NCBI GenBank assembly: GCA_009784765.1
Contig: WQXP01000075.1
Span: forward strand, 1-6,264
Direction of reading: 5' to 3'
Source: Oscillospiraceae bacterium
Lineage (GTDB): Bacteria; Bacillota; Clostridia; Oscillospirales; Ruminococcaceae
DNA length: 6,264 nucleotides
Shown: positions 1 through 5,706 of the stretch, piece after piece
How positions within the stretch are numbered: the first letter of the stretch is position 1
How the letters are laid out: each line of letters opens with the position of its first letter
Notes under the pieces: generated by a model
Databases searched by the model: none
What the model saw: only the letters and a program-made list of their open reading frames with translations
What the model was told of the DNA's origin: nothing
Program-made: the position numbers and the translations under genes

Positions 1-1752
1 CCTAAGTGTAAAGTCATTTACGTTGGCAAGGCGAAAAATCTCAAAAGCAGGGTGTCAAGCTATTTCGTTAACTGCAAAAGCCGCGACCGAAAAACAGCAA
101 AATTGGTCGAACAAATCCATGATTTTGATTACATTGTTACCCCTAAAGAAATCGACGCTTTCGTGCTTGAAACGTCGCTAATTAAGCAACACAGCCCCAA
201 ATACAACATTTTGCTTAAGGATTCGCGGGGATTCAATTATGTTAAAATCACAAACGAAGCGTATCCGCGTTTGATTTACACTATGAACACCGATGACAAA
301 AGCGCCCAATATATCGGTCCTTACGTCGGCGGATATTTTGTAAAGCAGTCGGTTGAGGACGCCAATCGCATTTTTACGCTGCCCTCCTGCACTCGTAAAC
401 CCGACAAGTTTGGTAAGTTTACACCGCACAATCCTTGCTTGAATTATCGAATCAAACGCTGTATGGGGGTCTGCCTTGGAAATATAACCCAGTCTGACTA
501 TGCGGACACCTTGAAATCTGCCGTTAATTATATAAAAAACGGCAGTAAATCAAGCATTGATTCACTCACCGAGCAGATGAACACTGCTGCAGAAATGTTA
601 GAATTCGAAAAAGCTGCAAAGCTTCGCGACAGAATTTCCGCCATGCAACGTGCAGCAACGGTGCAAAGCGTGATTTCATCGAAACAGCACGACTATGACG
701 TCGTTGGGCTCACATTCAATTCGCATTCACCAAGCGCGGTAAACTTTGAGGAGTTGGCAGCCGTAGCGATTGTAAAGTATTCCGGTGGACGCTTGATTGA
801 CAAGCAATGTTTCTATCTTGGCGATGCGTATGACGCGCCGCAAATGCTCGCTGATTTTTTGCGCGAATACTACTCAAACACTGACATTCCGCCCCCACGC
901 GAAGTGTACACCGAATTGGTTGCTGAGAATTCTGAGTTGCTTGCTAATTTTCTTAAAATCAAATTCATTGTCCCCAAACGTGGCGAGATGCTTTCTCAAA
1001 TTACACTCGCCCGGAGTAACGCCGAGGAATTTTTGGCACTTCGTATTGGGAGCAAACCTAAAAAGGTTGTCGCTCTCGAAACCCTTGCAAACCTATTAGG
1101 GTTGCAGCAATTACCGCGCAATATCGAGTGTTTTGACATATCCAATATCGGAACAGAGATAAAAGTTGGTGTGATGGTCTCATATCGCGATGCCAAGCCT
1201 TTTCGAAGCGGTTATCGCAAATTTATCATCAAGAATGTTGTCGGAACTGATGACTATGCTTGCATGAAAGAGGTTTTATTTCGCAGATACGCGCAAGCCG
1301 ACGCTTTTCCGGATTTGGTTTTTGTTGACGGCGGAAGCGGACATTTCAACGCCGCTAAGAGCATATTCGACGAACTCAATATCACACTCGGAGAACGCGT
1401 GAACCTTTTTGGGTTGACGAAAGACTCCAAACACAAAACACGCGCGATTGCAAGTGGCGGTGGTGAGATTCAAGTCAACTCTAACAAGGAAGCTTTTGCC
1501 CTATTAACGCAGATTCAAGATGAGGCACATCGTTTTGCGGTAACTTTTGCACGCGAACGTCACGCGAAATTAGCGTTCGACCTCACTCTTCGGCAGGTAC
1601 CGGGAATTGGCGTGGCTAAGGCAACTGCTTTACTCAAGCGTTTTAAGACTAAATCCGCATTGAAATGCGCAAGCGTTGCCGAACTTGCGGAAGTCGCGAA
1701 AATCAGCAACGAGAAGGCCGTCAAGTTGTTTGAGTTTATAGAGAAAATGTGA
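1..1752 (+). CDS. uvrC: UvrABC system protein C (excision nuclease subunit), 5' partial
   Basis: UvrC makes both incisions around a DNA lesion in nucleotide excision repair after UvrA/UvrB recognition; it is cytoplasmic. The frame is open from base 1, and the codons before the GTG at 52 encode VIYVGKAKNLKSRV, the second half of the GIY-YIG nuclease motif. The gene therefore starts upstream and GTG 52 is not the start. Roughly 20-30 N-terminal residues are missing, judged from family length. In visible-residue numbering: GIY-YIG domain 1-85; four cysteines at 130, 146, 154 and 158 matching the family's Fe-S site; UVR (UvrB-binding) helix pair about 187-217; RNase H-like nuclease domain about 340-525 with Asp379 (FDISN), Asp417/418 (DDY), Asp443 (VDGG) and His510 (DEAH); helix-hairpin-helix DNA-binding tail about 530-580 containing VPGIG. 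All expected catalytic residues in the visible part are present. The stop lies 6 bases before rsmD, suggesting co-transcription. Identification is very secure. Confidence 0.97.
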   Translation, partial: PKCKVIYVGKAKNLKSRVSSYFVNCKSRDRKTAKLVEQIHDFDYIVTPKEIDAFVLETSLIKQHSPKYNILLKDSRGFNYVKITNEAYPRLIYTMNTDDKSAQYIGPYVGGYFVKQSVEDANRIFTLPSCTRKPDKFGKFTPHNPCLNYRIKRCMGVCLGNITQSDYADTLKSAVNYIKNGSKSSIDSLTEQMNTAAEMLEFEKAAKLRDRISAMQRAATVQSVISSKQHDYDVVGLTFNSHSPSAVNFEELAAVAIVKYSGGRLIDKQCFYLGDAYDAPQMLADFLREYYSNTDIPPPREVYTELVAENSELLANFLKIKFIVPKRGEMLSQITLARSNAEEFLALRIGSKPKKVVALETLANLLGLQQLPRNIECFDISNIGTEIKVGVMVSYRDAKPFRSGYRKFIIKNVVGTDDYACMKEVLFRRYAQADAFPDLVFVDGGSGHFNAAKSIFDELNITLGERVNLFGLTKDSKHKTRAIASGGGEIQVNSNKEAFALLTQIQDEAHRFAVTFARERHAKLAFDLTLRQVPGIGVAKATALLKRFKTKSALKCASVAELAEVAKISNEKAVKLFEFIEKM

Positions 1753-1758
1753 GGTTTT

Positions 1759-2298
1759 ATGAGAGTAGTCACCGGCAGCGCACGCGGGAAACCCCTCAAA
1801 GCGCCGCAGGGACGGGATACACGCCCGTCATCTGCCTCTACCAAGGAAACTATGTTTTCAGCAGTGCAATTCGACATTGTGGATTCTGTAGTACTCGATT
1901 TGTTTGCAGGGTCGGGGCAGCTCGGGATTGAAGCTCTCAGCCGTGGTGCGAAATTCGCCTATTTTTGTGATATAAACCCTGAAGCGTTGTCAGTCGTTAA
2001 AAGCAATCTTTCATACACGAAATTATCTGAATCAGCGTTCGTGAAAAAGTTGCCTTGGTACACATTCTTAAAACTTCTCAAGGCAGAAATTGACCTTGCG
2101 TTTATCGACCCGCCTTTTGAACAAGGATTGATTGAAAGTGCCTTGGTGGCTATAGTTCCCAAGATGACTTCGCGCGGCATTATTGTGTGCGAGCATGAAG
2201 AAAAGCTTCAGCCCCCAAATGAGGTTGACACTTACAAACTCACAAAAACTTACAACTGCGGTTCGTCAACCATTTCTATTTACCGTAACACAAAATGA
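1759..2298 (+). CDS. rsmD: 16S rRNA (guanine(966)-N(2))-methyltransferase RsmD
   Basis: RsmD uses S-adenosylmethionine to methylate N2 of G966 in 16S rRNA during small-subunit maturation. The 179-residue length fits the family (about 180-200). The N-terminus MRVVTGSARGKPLKAP and the TRP...TKETMF segment are characteristic of RsmD. The SAM-binding loop LDLFAGSGQLGIEALSRGA lies at residues 46-64. An acidic CDINPEA strand end is at 70-76. The catalytic DPPF (variant of N/DPPY) is at 117-120. The start is ATG 1759, preceded by a TGAGG ribosome binding site (1750-1754) that overlaps the uvrC stop codon, so translation is probably coupled to uvrC. The stop overlaps an ATG at 2295 (ATGA), but that is unlikely to be the true coaD start. 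The rsmD-coaD pair is conserved in many Firmicutes. No abnormal residues were noted. Confidence 0.95.
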   Translation: MRVVTGSARGKPLKAPQGRDTRPSSASTKETMFSAVQFDIVDSVVLDLFAGSGQLGIEALSRGAKFAYFCDINPEALSVVKSNLSYTKLSESAFVKKLPWYTFLKLLKAEIDLAFIDPPFEQGLIESALVAIVPKMTSRGIIVCEHEEKLQPPNEVDTYKLTKTYNCGSSTISIYRNTK

Positions 2299-2306
2299 GT
2301 TTACAC

Positions 2307-2311
2307 GGAGG
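2307..2311 (+). promoter_or_regulatory. Ribosome binding site deciding the coaD start
   Basis: GGAGG sits 4 bases before ATG 2316 and downstream of the alternative ATG 2295, which has no Shine-Dalgarno-like sequence in front of it. This supports ATG 2316, giving MKTAIYPGSFDP as N-terminus, the normal family beginning. Starting at 2295 would add seven non-conserved residues (MSLHGGL). Confidence 0.85.
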
Positions 2312-2315
2312 TTTA

Positions 2316-2819
2316 ATGAAAACAGCGATTTACCCCGGGAGTTTCGACCCCGTAACTTACGGACACATCGACATAATTGAGCGTGCTGCTAAGCTGTTCG
2401 ACCGTTTAATTGTGTTAGTTTCCACCAATCCGACGAAGCCGCCGACATTTTCTCCGGCTCAGCGGGTTGATTTTCTTCAGCGAAGTTTAAGAAAGTCGCT
2501 GACGACGCCCGAAGTCAACATTGAAATTGATTGCCATAGCGGGCTTTTCATTGACTATTTCAAAAAGCGCGGCGCAAACGTAATCGTCAAAGGTTTGCGT
2601 GCAATGTCTGATTTTGAATACGAATTTCAGATGGCGCTGCTCAACAAAGATATGTGCCTCGGGGCAGAAACGGTGTTCCTGTCTGCGAATGTCGCGAGTA
2701 TGTTTTTATCCTCGAGTGCGGTTAAACAAATCGCGCAATTCGGCGGCGATATTAGCGCATTCGTTCCACACCAAATCGCAGATGACATCACAAACCACTT
2801 ATCAACCCGTAGCGGTTGA
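2316..2819 (+). CDS. coaD: Phosphopantetheine adenylyltransferase
   Basis: CoaD transfers AMP from ATP to 4'-phosphopantetheine to make dephospho-CoA, the penultimate step of coenzyme A synthesis; it is a cytoplasmic, usually hexameric nucleotidyltransferase. From ATG 2316 the protein is 167 residues, matching the usual ~160. Visible motifs: PGSFDPVTYGHIDII at 7-21, containing the TxGH nucleotidyltransferase signature; VKGLRAMSDFEYE at 91-103 for substrate binding; and FLSSSAVKQIAQFGGDISAFVP at 130-151, where the S-S-S-x-V-K stretch is the conserved ATP-contacting segment. The in-frame ATG at 2295, overlapping the rsmD stop, would give 174 residues but lacks a ribosome binding site and adds non-conserved sequence. 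Tight spacing to rsmD (17 bases) implies one transcript. Identification is very secure; only the start choice carries slight doubt. Confidence 0.96.
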   Translation: MKTAIYPGSFDPVTYGHIDIIERAAKLFDRLIVLVSTNPTKPPTFSPAQRVDFLQRSLRKSLTTPEVNIEIDCHSGLFIDYFKKRGANVIVKGLRAMSDFEYEFQMALLNKDMCLGAETVFLSANVASMFLSSSAVKQIAQFGGDISAFVPHQIADDITNHLSTRSG

Positions 2820-2840
2820 CGCTTTTGAGCGTGCCAACCG
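2813..2840 (+). other. Imperfect hairpin spanning the coaD stop codon
   Basis: CGGTTG (2813-2818) plus ACGC (2819-2822) can pair with GCGT (2829-2832) and CAACCG (2835-2840), leaving a 6-base TTTTGA loop and a 2-base GC bulge on the 3' arm. No T-run follows, so it is not a convincing intrinsic terminator. It could be an attenuating or mRNA-stabilising structure between coaD and the next gene, or chance. The remaining 44 bases to the next start hold only that gene's ribosome binding site; I see no good promoter there. Confidence 0.35.
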
Positions 2841-2884
2841 GTGAGGATTCACACCCTTGATTTACTCTGCGAAAGGAGATAAAA

Positions 2885-3337
2885 ATGAACATTGAAACAA
2901 TTCTTGACATGATGGGGGACGTATTGGACAAGGCGGTTGCGATGCCGCTTAGCGGAAGGCGAAGCTTGATTGATGTCGAAAAAATGAGCAATCTGCTCAA
3001 TGATATTCACGCGAATTTACCGCGCGAAATCGCGAAAGCACGCGAAGTCGTGAACGAGCGCAAGGCACTTTTAGCTGAGGCGCGTCGCGAGGCAGATGAA
3101 CTCCTCAAAAAAGCGGAAGAACGCGCGAAAACTCTCGTTGCACAGCAGGAAATCACACGAACGGCGCAAGCCCGTGCCGAGGAAATTATGCTCGACGCTC
3201 ACCAAAAAGCAAGGACTTTGCGTAACGCCACCAATCATTATATCGAAGATATGCTCGCCAACAGCGATGAAATGCTCACAAAAAACTTGGCCGCTATAAA
3301 AAAAGCACGCGCCGCCCTCAAAAACTCCGCTCGCTGA
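2885..3337 (+). CDS. Coiled-coil protein of the clostridial coaD-linked 'V-ATPase subunit H-like' family, function unknown
   Basis: This 150-residue soluble protein has no signal peptide or membrane segment. Residues 1-45 form a short N-terminal module (ILDMMGDVLDKAV, then PLSGRRSLIDVEKMSNLL). Residues 46-145 are a nearly uninterrupted highly charged helix rich in Ala, Glu, Lys and Arg, predicted by eye as coiled coil. The layout, including LPREIAKAREVVNERKALL and the repeated AEEI/ARREADEL-type heptads, matches the family found beside coaD in many Clostridia. Those proteins are commonly auto-annotated as 'ATPase' or V-type ATPase subunit H because of generic coiled-coil similarity to ATP synthase stalk subunits. 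There is no nucleotide-binding motif, so enzymatic ATPase activity is unlikely. The start ATG 2885 follows AGGAG (2874-2878) at 6 bases. Its role is unknown; a scaffolding or DivIVA-like structural role is only speculation. Being a real gene is well supported. Confidence 0.88.
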   Translation: MNIETILDMMGDVLDKAVAMPLSGRRSLIDVEKMSNLLNDIHANLPREIAKAREVVNERKALLAEARREADELLKKAEERAKTLVAQQEITRTAQARAEEIMLDAHQKARTLRNATNHYIEDMLANSDEMLTKNLAAIKKARAALKNSAR

Positions 3338-3341
3338 GAGC

Positions 3342-3384
3342 AGTCAACACGAAACGGTTGCTTTTACACTCAGTTAGGTTGACT
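3342..3384 (+). repeat. Inverted repeat AGTCAAC ... GTTGACT upstream of prfB
   Basis: A perfect 7-bp inverted repeat has arms at 3342-3348 and 3378-3384, separated by 29 bases. The right arm coincides with the candidate -35 box TTGACT (3379-3384). It could be an RNA stem in a readthrough transcript or a DNA-protein site, but 7 bp across this distance may arise by chance. Confidence 0.3.
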
Positions 3385-3407
3385 AAATTTCGCCCGCCAA
3401 CTAAAAC
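3379..3407 (+). promoter_or_regulatory. Candidate sigma-A-type promoter for prfB
   Basis: TTGACT (3379-3384; 5 of 6 to TTGACA) is followed after exactly 17 bases by TAAAAC (3402-3407; 4 of 6 to TATAAT). Transcription would begin near 3414, leaving a leader of only about 14 bases that still contains part or all of the prfB ribosome binding site. It fits the 90-base gap before prfB, which is longer than the gaps between uvrC, rsmD and coaD. The -10 box is weak, so this is tentative. Confidence 0.4.
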
Positions 3408-3415
3408 GGGTTGAC

Positions 3416-3423
3416 AAGGAGGT
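3416..3423 (+). promoter_or_regulatory. Strong ribosome binding site of prfB
   Basis: AAGGAGGT is a near-complete match to the anti-Shine-Dalgarno end of 16S rRNA and ends 4 bases before ATG 3428. It fixes the prfB start and is the strongest ribosome binding site in the window. Confidence 0.85.
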
Positions 3424-3427
3424 TTGT

Positions 3428-4552
3428 ATGCTTCAATATGATGAAATTCGCTTAGAAATTGAAGGTTTGCTCCCTAAATTAGACGAGTTGGCGCAGGCAC
3501 TTCATTTAGAGAATGTCGCTGCTGAAATCGCCGCTTGTGAGGAAGAGTCTGCTCGCCCTGAGTTCTGGAATGAGCCGGCTTCAGCGCAAAAAGTCCAGCA
3601 GAGGCTCGGCGATTTGCGCAACACCGTCGAAACTTACGCTAAGCTCAAGACGGACTTCGATGATGTGCTGACCATGCTCGAATTAGGTGCGGAAACACAG
3701 GAGGAAAGCGAAAAAGTCGCGCTGTTAGACGAAATTCGCCCACTTGCCGCGAAAGCGCGCAAGGAACTCGAAATGCAGACGCTCTCCACATTGCTCACAG
3801 GTGAATATGACTCAAAAAACGCGATTGTAAGCCTAAACTCCGGCGCGGGCGGCACAGAAGCCATGGACTGGGTTCTCATGCTCTACCGTATGTACACGCG
3901 CTGGGCAGAGCGGCATAACTTCAAAGTCGAGCTGCTCGACATTGTTGAGGGCGAGGAAGCCGGCTTGAAAAACGTCTCTATGCTGATTAAAGGTGTCAAC
4001 TCTTATGGGTTTCTGCGAAGCGAGAACGGTGTACACCGACTCGTCCGCATATCCCCCTTTGATTCATCGGGGCGCCGGCACACAAGTTTTGCCAGTGTCG
4101 AAGTCATGCCCGAAATCGACGACAGTGTGGCAATTGATATTCCCGCTGATGATGTTGAAATCACCTTCTGCCGCGCGTCGGGGGCGGGCGGGCAAAAAGT
4201 CAACAAGACGAGTTCTGCGGTGCGGCTTATTCACAAGCCGACAGGGATTGTCTGTTGCTGCCAAACTCAACGAAGCCAGAACCAAAATCGCGAATACGCG
4301 CTGAGAATGCTCAAATCCAAGCTGATTGAAATTCAGCAGCGCGAGCATCTTGCAAAAATCTCCGACATCAAGGGCGAGCAGCTGCAAATTGCGTGGGGGG
4401 CGCAAATCCGCTCCTATGTCTTTATGCCCTACACTCTCGTGAAGGACAACCGCACATCTTTTGAGGCAGGGAACATCAACGCCGTTATGGACGGCGATTT
4501 AGACGGTTTCATCAACGCTTTCCTGACTGCCAAAAGCCGCGGAGAGCTGTAA
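3428..4552 (+). CDS. prfB: Peptide chain release factor 2 (RF2), without programmed frameshift
   Basis: RF2 recognises UGA and UAA stop codons in the ribosomal A site and triggers hydrolysis of peptidyl-tRNA. The 374-residue protein has the family's usual length. An N-terminal helical domain covers about 1-110 (family hallmark EFWNEP at 45-50). The stop-codon-reading tripeptide SPF is at 209-211, in [16 protein letters not shown]. The catalytic GGQ is at 254-256, in [23 protein letters not shown] rather than PxT separates RF2 from RF1. In many bacteria prfB has an in-frame UGA near codon 26 read by +1 frameshifting for autoregulation. Here codons 25-27 are CTT CAT TTA and the frame is continuous, so that control is absent. 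Unusual detail: CCCQTQRSQ at 276-284, where relatives more often have a CQNERSQ-like stretch. The gene ends in a hairpin terminator shared with converging pilT. Confidence 0.97.
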   Translation: MLQYDEIRLEIEGLLPKLDELAQALHLENVAAEIAACEEESARPEFWNEPASAQKVQQRLGDLRNTVETYAKLKTDFDDVLTMLELGAETQEESEKVALLDEIRPLAAKARKELEMQTLSTLLTGEYDSKNAIVSLNSGAGGTEAMDWVLMLYRMYTRWAERHNFKVELLDIVEGEEAGLKNVSMLIKGVNSYGFLRSENGVHRLVRISPFDSSGRRHTSFASVEVMPEIDDSVAIDIPADDVEITFCRASGAGGQKVNKTSSAVRLIHKPTGIVCCCQTQRSQNQNREYALRMLKSKLIEIQQREHLAKISDIKGEQLQIAWGAQIRSYVFMPYTLVKDNRTSFEAGNINAVMDGDLDGFINAFLTAKSRGEL

Positions 4553-4580
4553 AAAAATCCCCCACAGTTGTGGGGGATTT
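4551..4580. terminator. Bidirectional intrinsic terminator between prfB and pilT
   Basis: AAATCCCCCAC (4555-4565) and GTGGGGGATTT (4570-4580) form a perfect 11-bp stem around the loop AGTT. Read on the minus strand, the hairpin is followed by seven T residues (complement of 4551-4557), a textbook terminator for the pilT transcript. Read on the plus strand, it is followed only by a mixed T-rich tail (TTTGTTAAT), so it is weaker for prfB. The A-run overlaps the prfB TAA stop codon, an economical arrangement in the 43-base convergent gap. Confidence 0.92.
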
Positions 4581-4595
4581 GTTAATCTACATAAA

Positions 4596-5669
4596 TCACA
4601 TAGCCATCGTGAGGAAGCGGTTGTATTCTTTCGGGTCTTGGCAGCGAGAAAGCCCTGTGCTTTCAGTGATGTAGCCTTGGCGGGTGAGCCGCGCGAGGTC
4701 TTGGTCAAGGCTGAACATTCCGCGAGATTTACCTGTAGTAATCGCCGACGGAATTTGGAAGATTTTGTTTTCCCGAATCATCGCGCCGACTGCATCTGTG
4801 TTCGCCATAATCTCTAACGCACAGCAACGCCCGCGACCATCCGCCGTCGGTACGAGAGTCTGCGAAATAACCGAAACAAGCGAGTTCGCCAACTGCGAAC
4901 GGCACTGCCCTTGCGAGTGGGGCGGGTAAACGTCGATTATCCTGTCCAACGTCTCTGCCGCGCCTGTGGTATGGAGCGTTGACATAACCAAGTGCCCCGT
5001 CTCAGCGGCGGTGATTGCTGCAGAAATCGTCTCGAAGTCCCTCATCTCACCGACGAGTATAACGTCCGGGTCCTCACGAAGCGCAGAGCGTAACGCCCCT
5101 GCGAAACTGCCCACGTCTACGTTAATCTCACGCTGATTCACCATAGAGCGTTTATGGTTGTGCAGATACTCAATCGGGTCTTCGATTGTGATGATGTGGC
5201 AACTTCTGCTGCGGTTGATATGGTCTACCATCGCCGCGAGAGTCGTCGATTTACCCGAACCTGTCGGCCCTGTTACGAGAACAAGCCCGCGTGGACGCAG
5301 CGCAAAGTCGCCCAAGGTCGGCGGGAGGCTGAGGTCTTTGAGTGTTGGAATGTCATTACGGAGCAGACGCATAGCAATCGCGTGGTAGCCCCGTTGGCGG
5401 TACACGTTGACCCTGTGTCTGAAGCCTGCAGTCGAAACAAACGAAAAGTCTGCGTCTTCGCCCTTTTGAATGAGCTGTTTGTGTTTAATCGACGTGATTT
5501 GGTTAATCACGTTAATTATCATGGGTTCGTTGAAGTCCGGGTAGCCCGCAAACTTCTGGATACTGCCGTGCAACCTCATCAGCGGGGGAAGCCCTGCCGT
5601 AAAATGCACGTCTGATGCCTCCAAGGAACGCGCCTCATCAAGAATCTCGTTTATGTCTATTGATTTCAT
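4596..5669 (-). CDS. pilT: Type IV pilus retraction ATPase PilT
   Basis: PilT is a cytoplasmic hexameric ATPase that powers pilus depolymerisation, giving twitching motility and, in some species, DNA uptake. The 357-residue protein has typical length. The N-terminal PAS-like region starts with EASDVHFTAGLPPLMR (17-32). Walker A GPTGSGKST is at 134-142, the Asp box ITIEDPIEYLH at 160-170, Walker B DVILVGEMRD at 202-211 (Glu208 catalytic), and the His box TGHLVMSTLHTTGAAETLDR at 224-243. The C-terminal motif normally written AIRNLIRE reads AVGAMIRE (293-300), so the Arg-Asn pair thought important for retraction is replaced. The tetracysteine zinc site of PilB-type ATPases is absent, supporting a PilT assignment. 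The start ATG follows AAAAGGAGAA (5675-5684 on the minus strand). It lies 37 bases after the pilB stop and is the last gene before the terminator, so pilB-pilT is probably one operon. A pilC gene does not follow here. Confidence 0.94.
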   Translation of the reverse strand: MKSIDINEILDEARSLEASDVHFTAGLPPLMRLHGSIQKFAGYPDFNEPMIINVINQITSIKHKQLIQKGEDADFSFVSTAGFRHRVNVYRQRGYHAIAMRLLRNDIPTLKDLSLPPTLGDFALRPRGLVLVTGPTGSGKSTTLAAMVDHINRSRSCHIITIEDPIEYLHNHKRSMVNQREINVDVGSFAGALRSALREDPDVILVGEMRDFETISAAITAAETGHLVMSTLHTTGAAETLDRIIDVYPPHSQGQCRSQLANSLVSVISQTLVPTADGRGRCCALEIMANTDAVGAMIRENKIFQIPSAITTGKSRGMFSLDQDLARLTRQGYITESTGLSRCQDPKEYNRFLTMAM

Positions 5670-5706
5670 GTGTGTTCTCCTTTTGTATTTTTAATATGAA
5701 AATAAG

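Noticed and set aside
52..54. GTG 52 as a uvrC start
   Set aside because: The same frame is open to base 1 and the upstream codons encode the conserved IYVGKAKNL part of the GIY-YIG domain, so the gene is cut by the window edge.
1560..1877. A 105-residue minus-strand open frame across the uvrC-rsmD junction
   Set aside because: It is antisense to two securely identified genes and has no recognisable product.
2295..2315. ATG 2295 overlapping the rsmD stop as the coaD start
   Set aside because: There is no ribosome binding site before it, while GGAGG precedes ATG 2316, where the conserved family N-terminus begins.
2816..2844. TTGACG after the end of coaD as a -35 box for the coiled-coil gene
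   Set aside because: At 17 bases downstream the sequence is CGGTGA-like, with no resemblance to a -10 box.
4064..4405. A 113-residue minus-strand open frame within prfB
   Set aside because: It lies opposite the most conserved part of RF2 (SPF to GGQ and beyond), with no recognisable domain; a shadow frame.
5154..5615. A 153-residue open frame on the plus strand inside pilT
   Set aside because: It is entirely antisense to a canonical pilT with intact motifs, and its residues show no recognisable domain; it is explained by codon bias on the opposite strand.
5670..5706. The AT-rich pilB-pilT gap as an internal promoter
   Set aside because: It is only 37 bases and AT-rich by composition, with no properly spaced -35/-10 pair; it holds just the pilT ribosome binding site.
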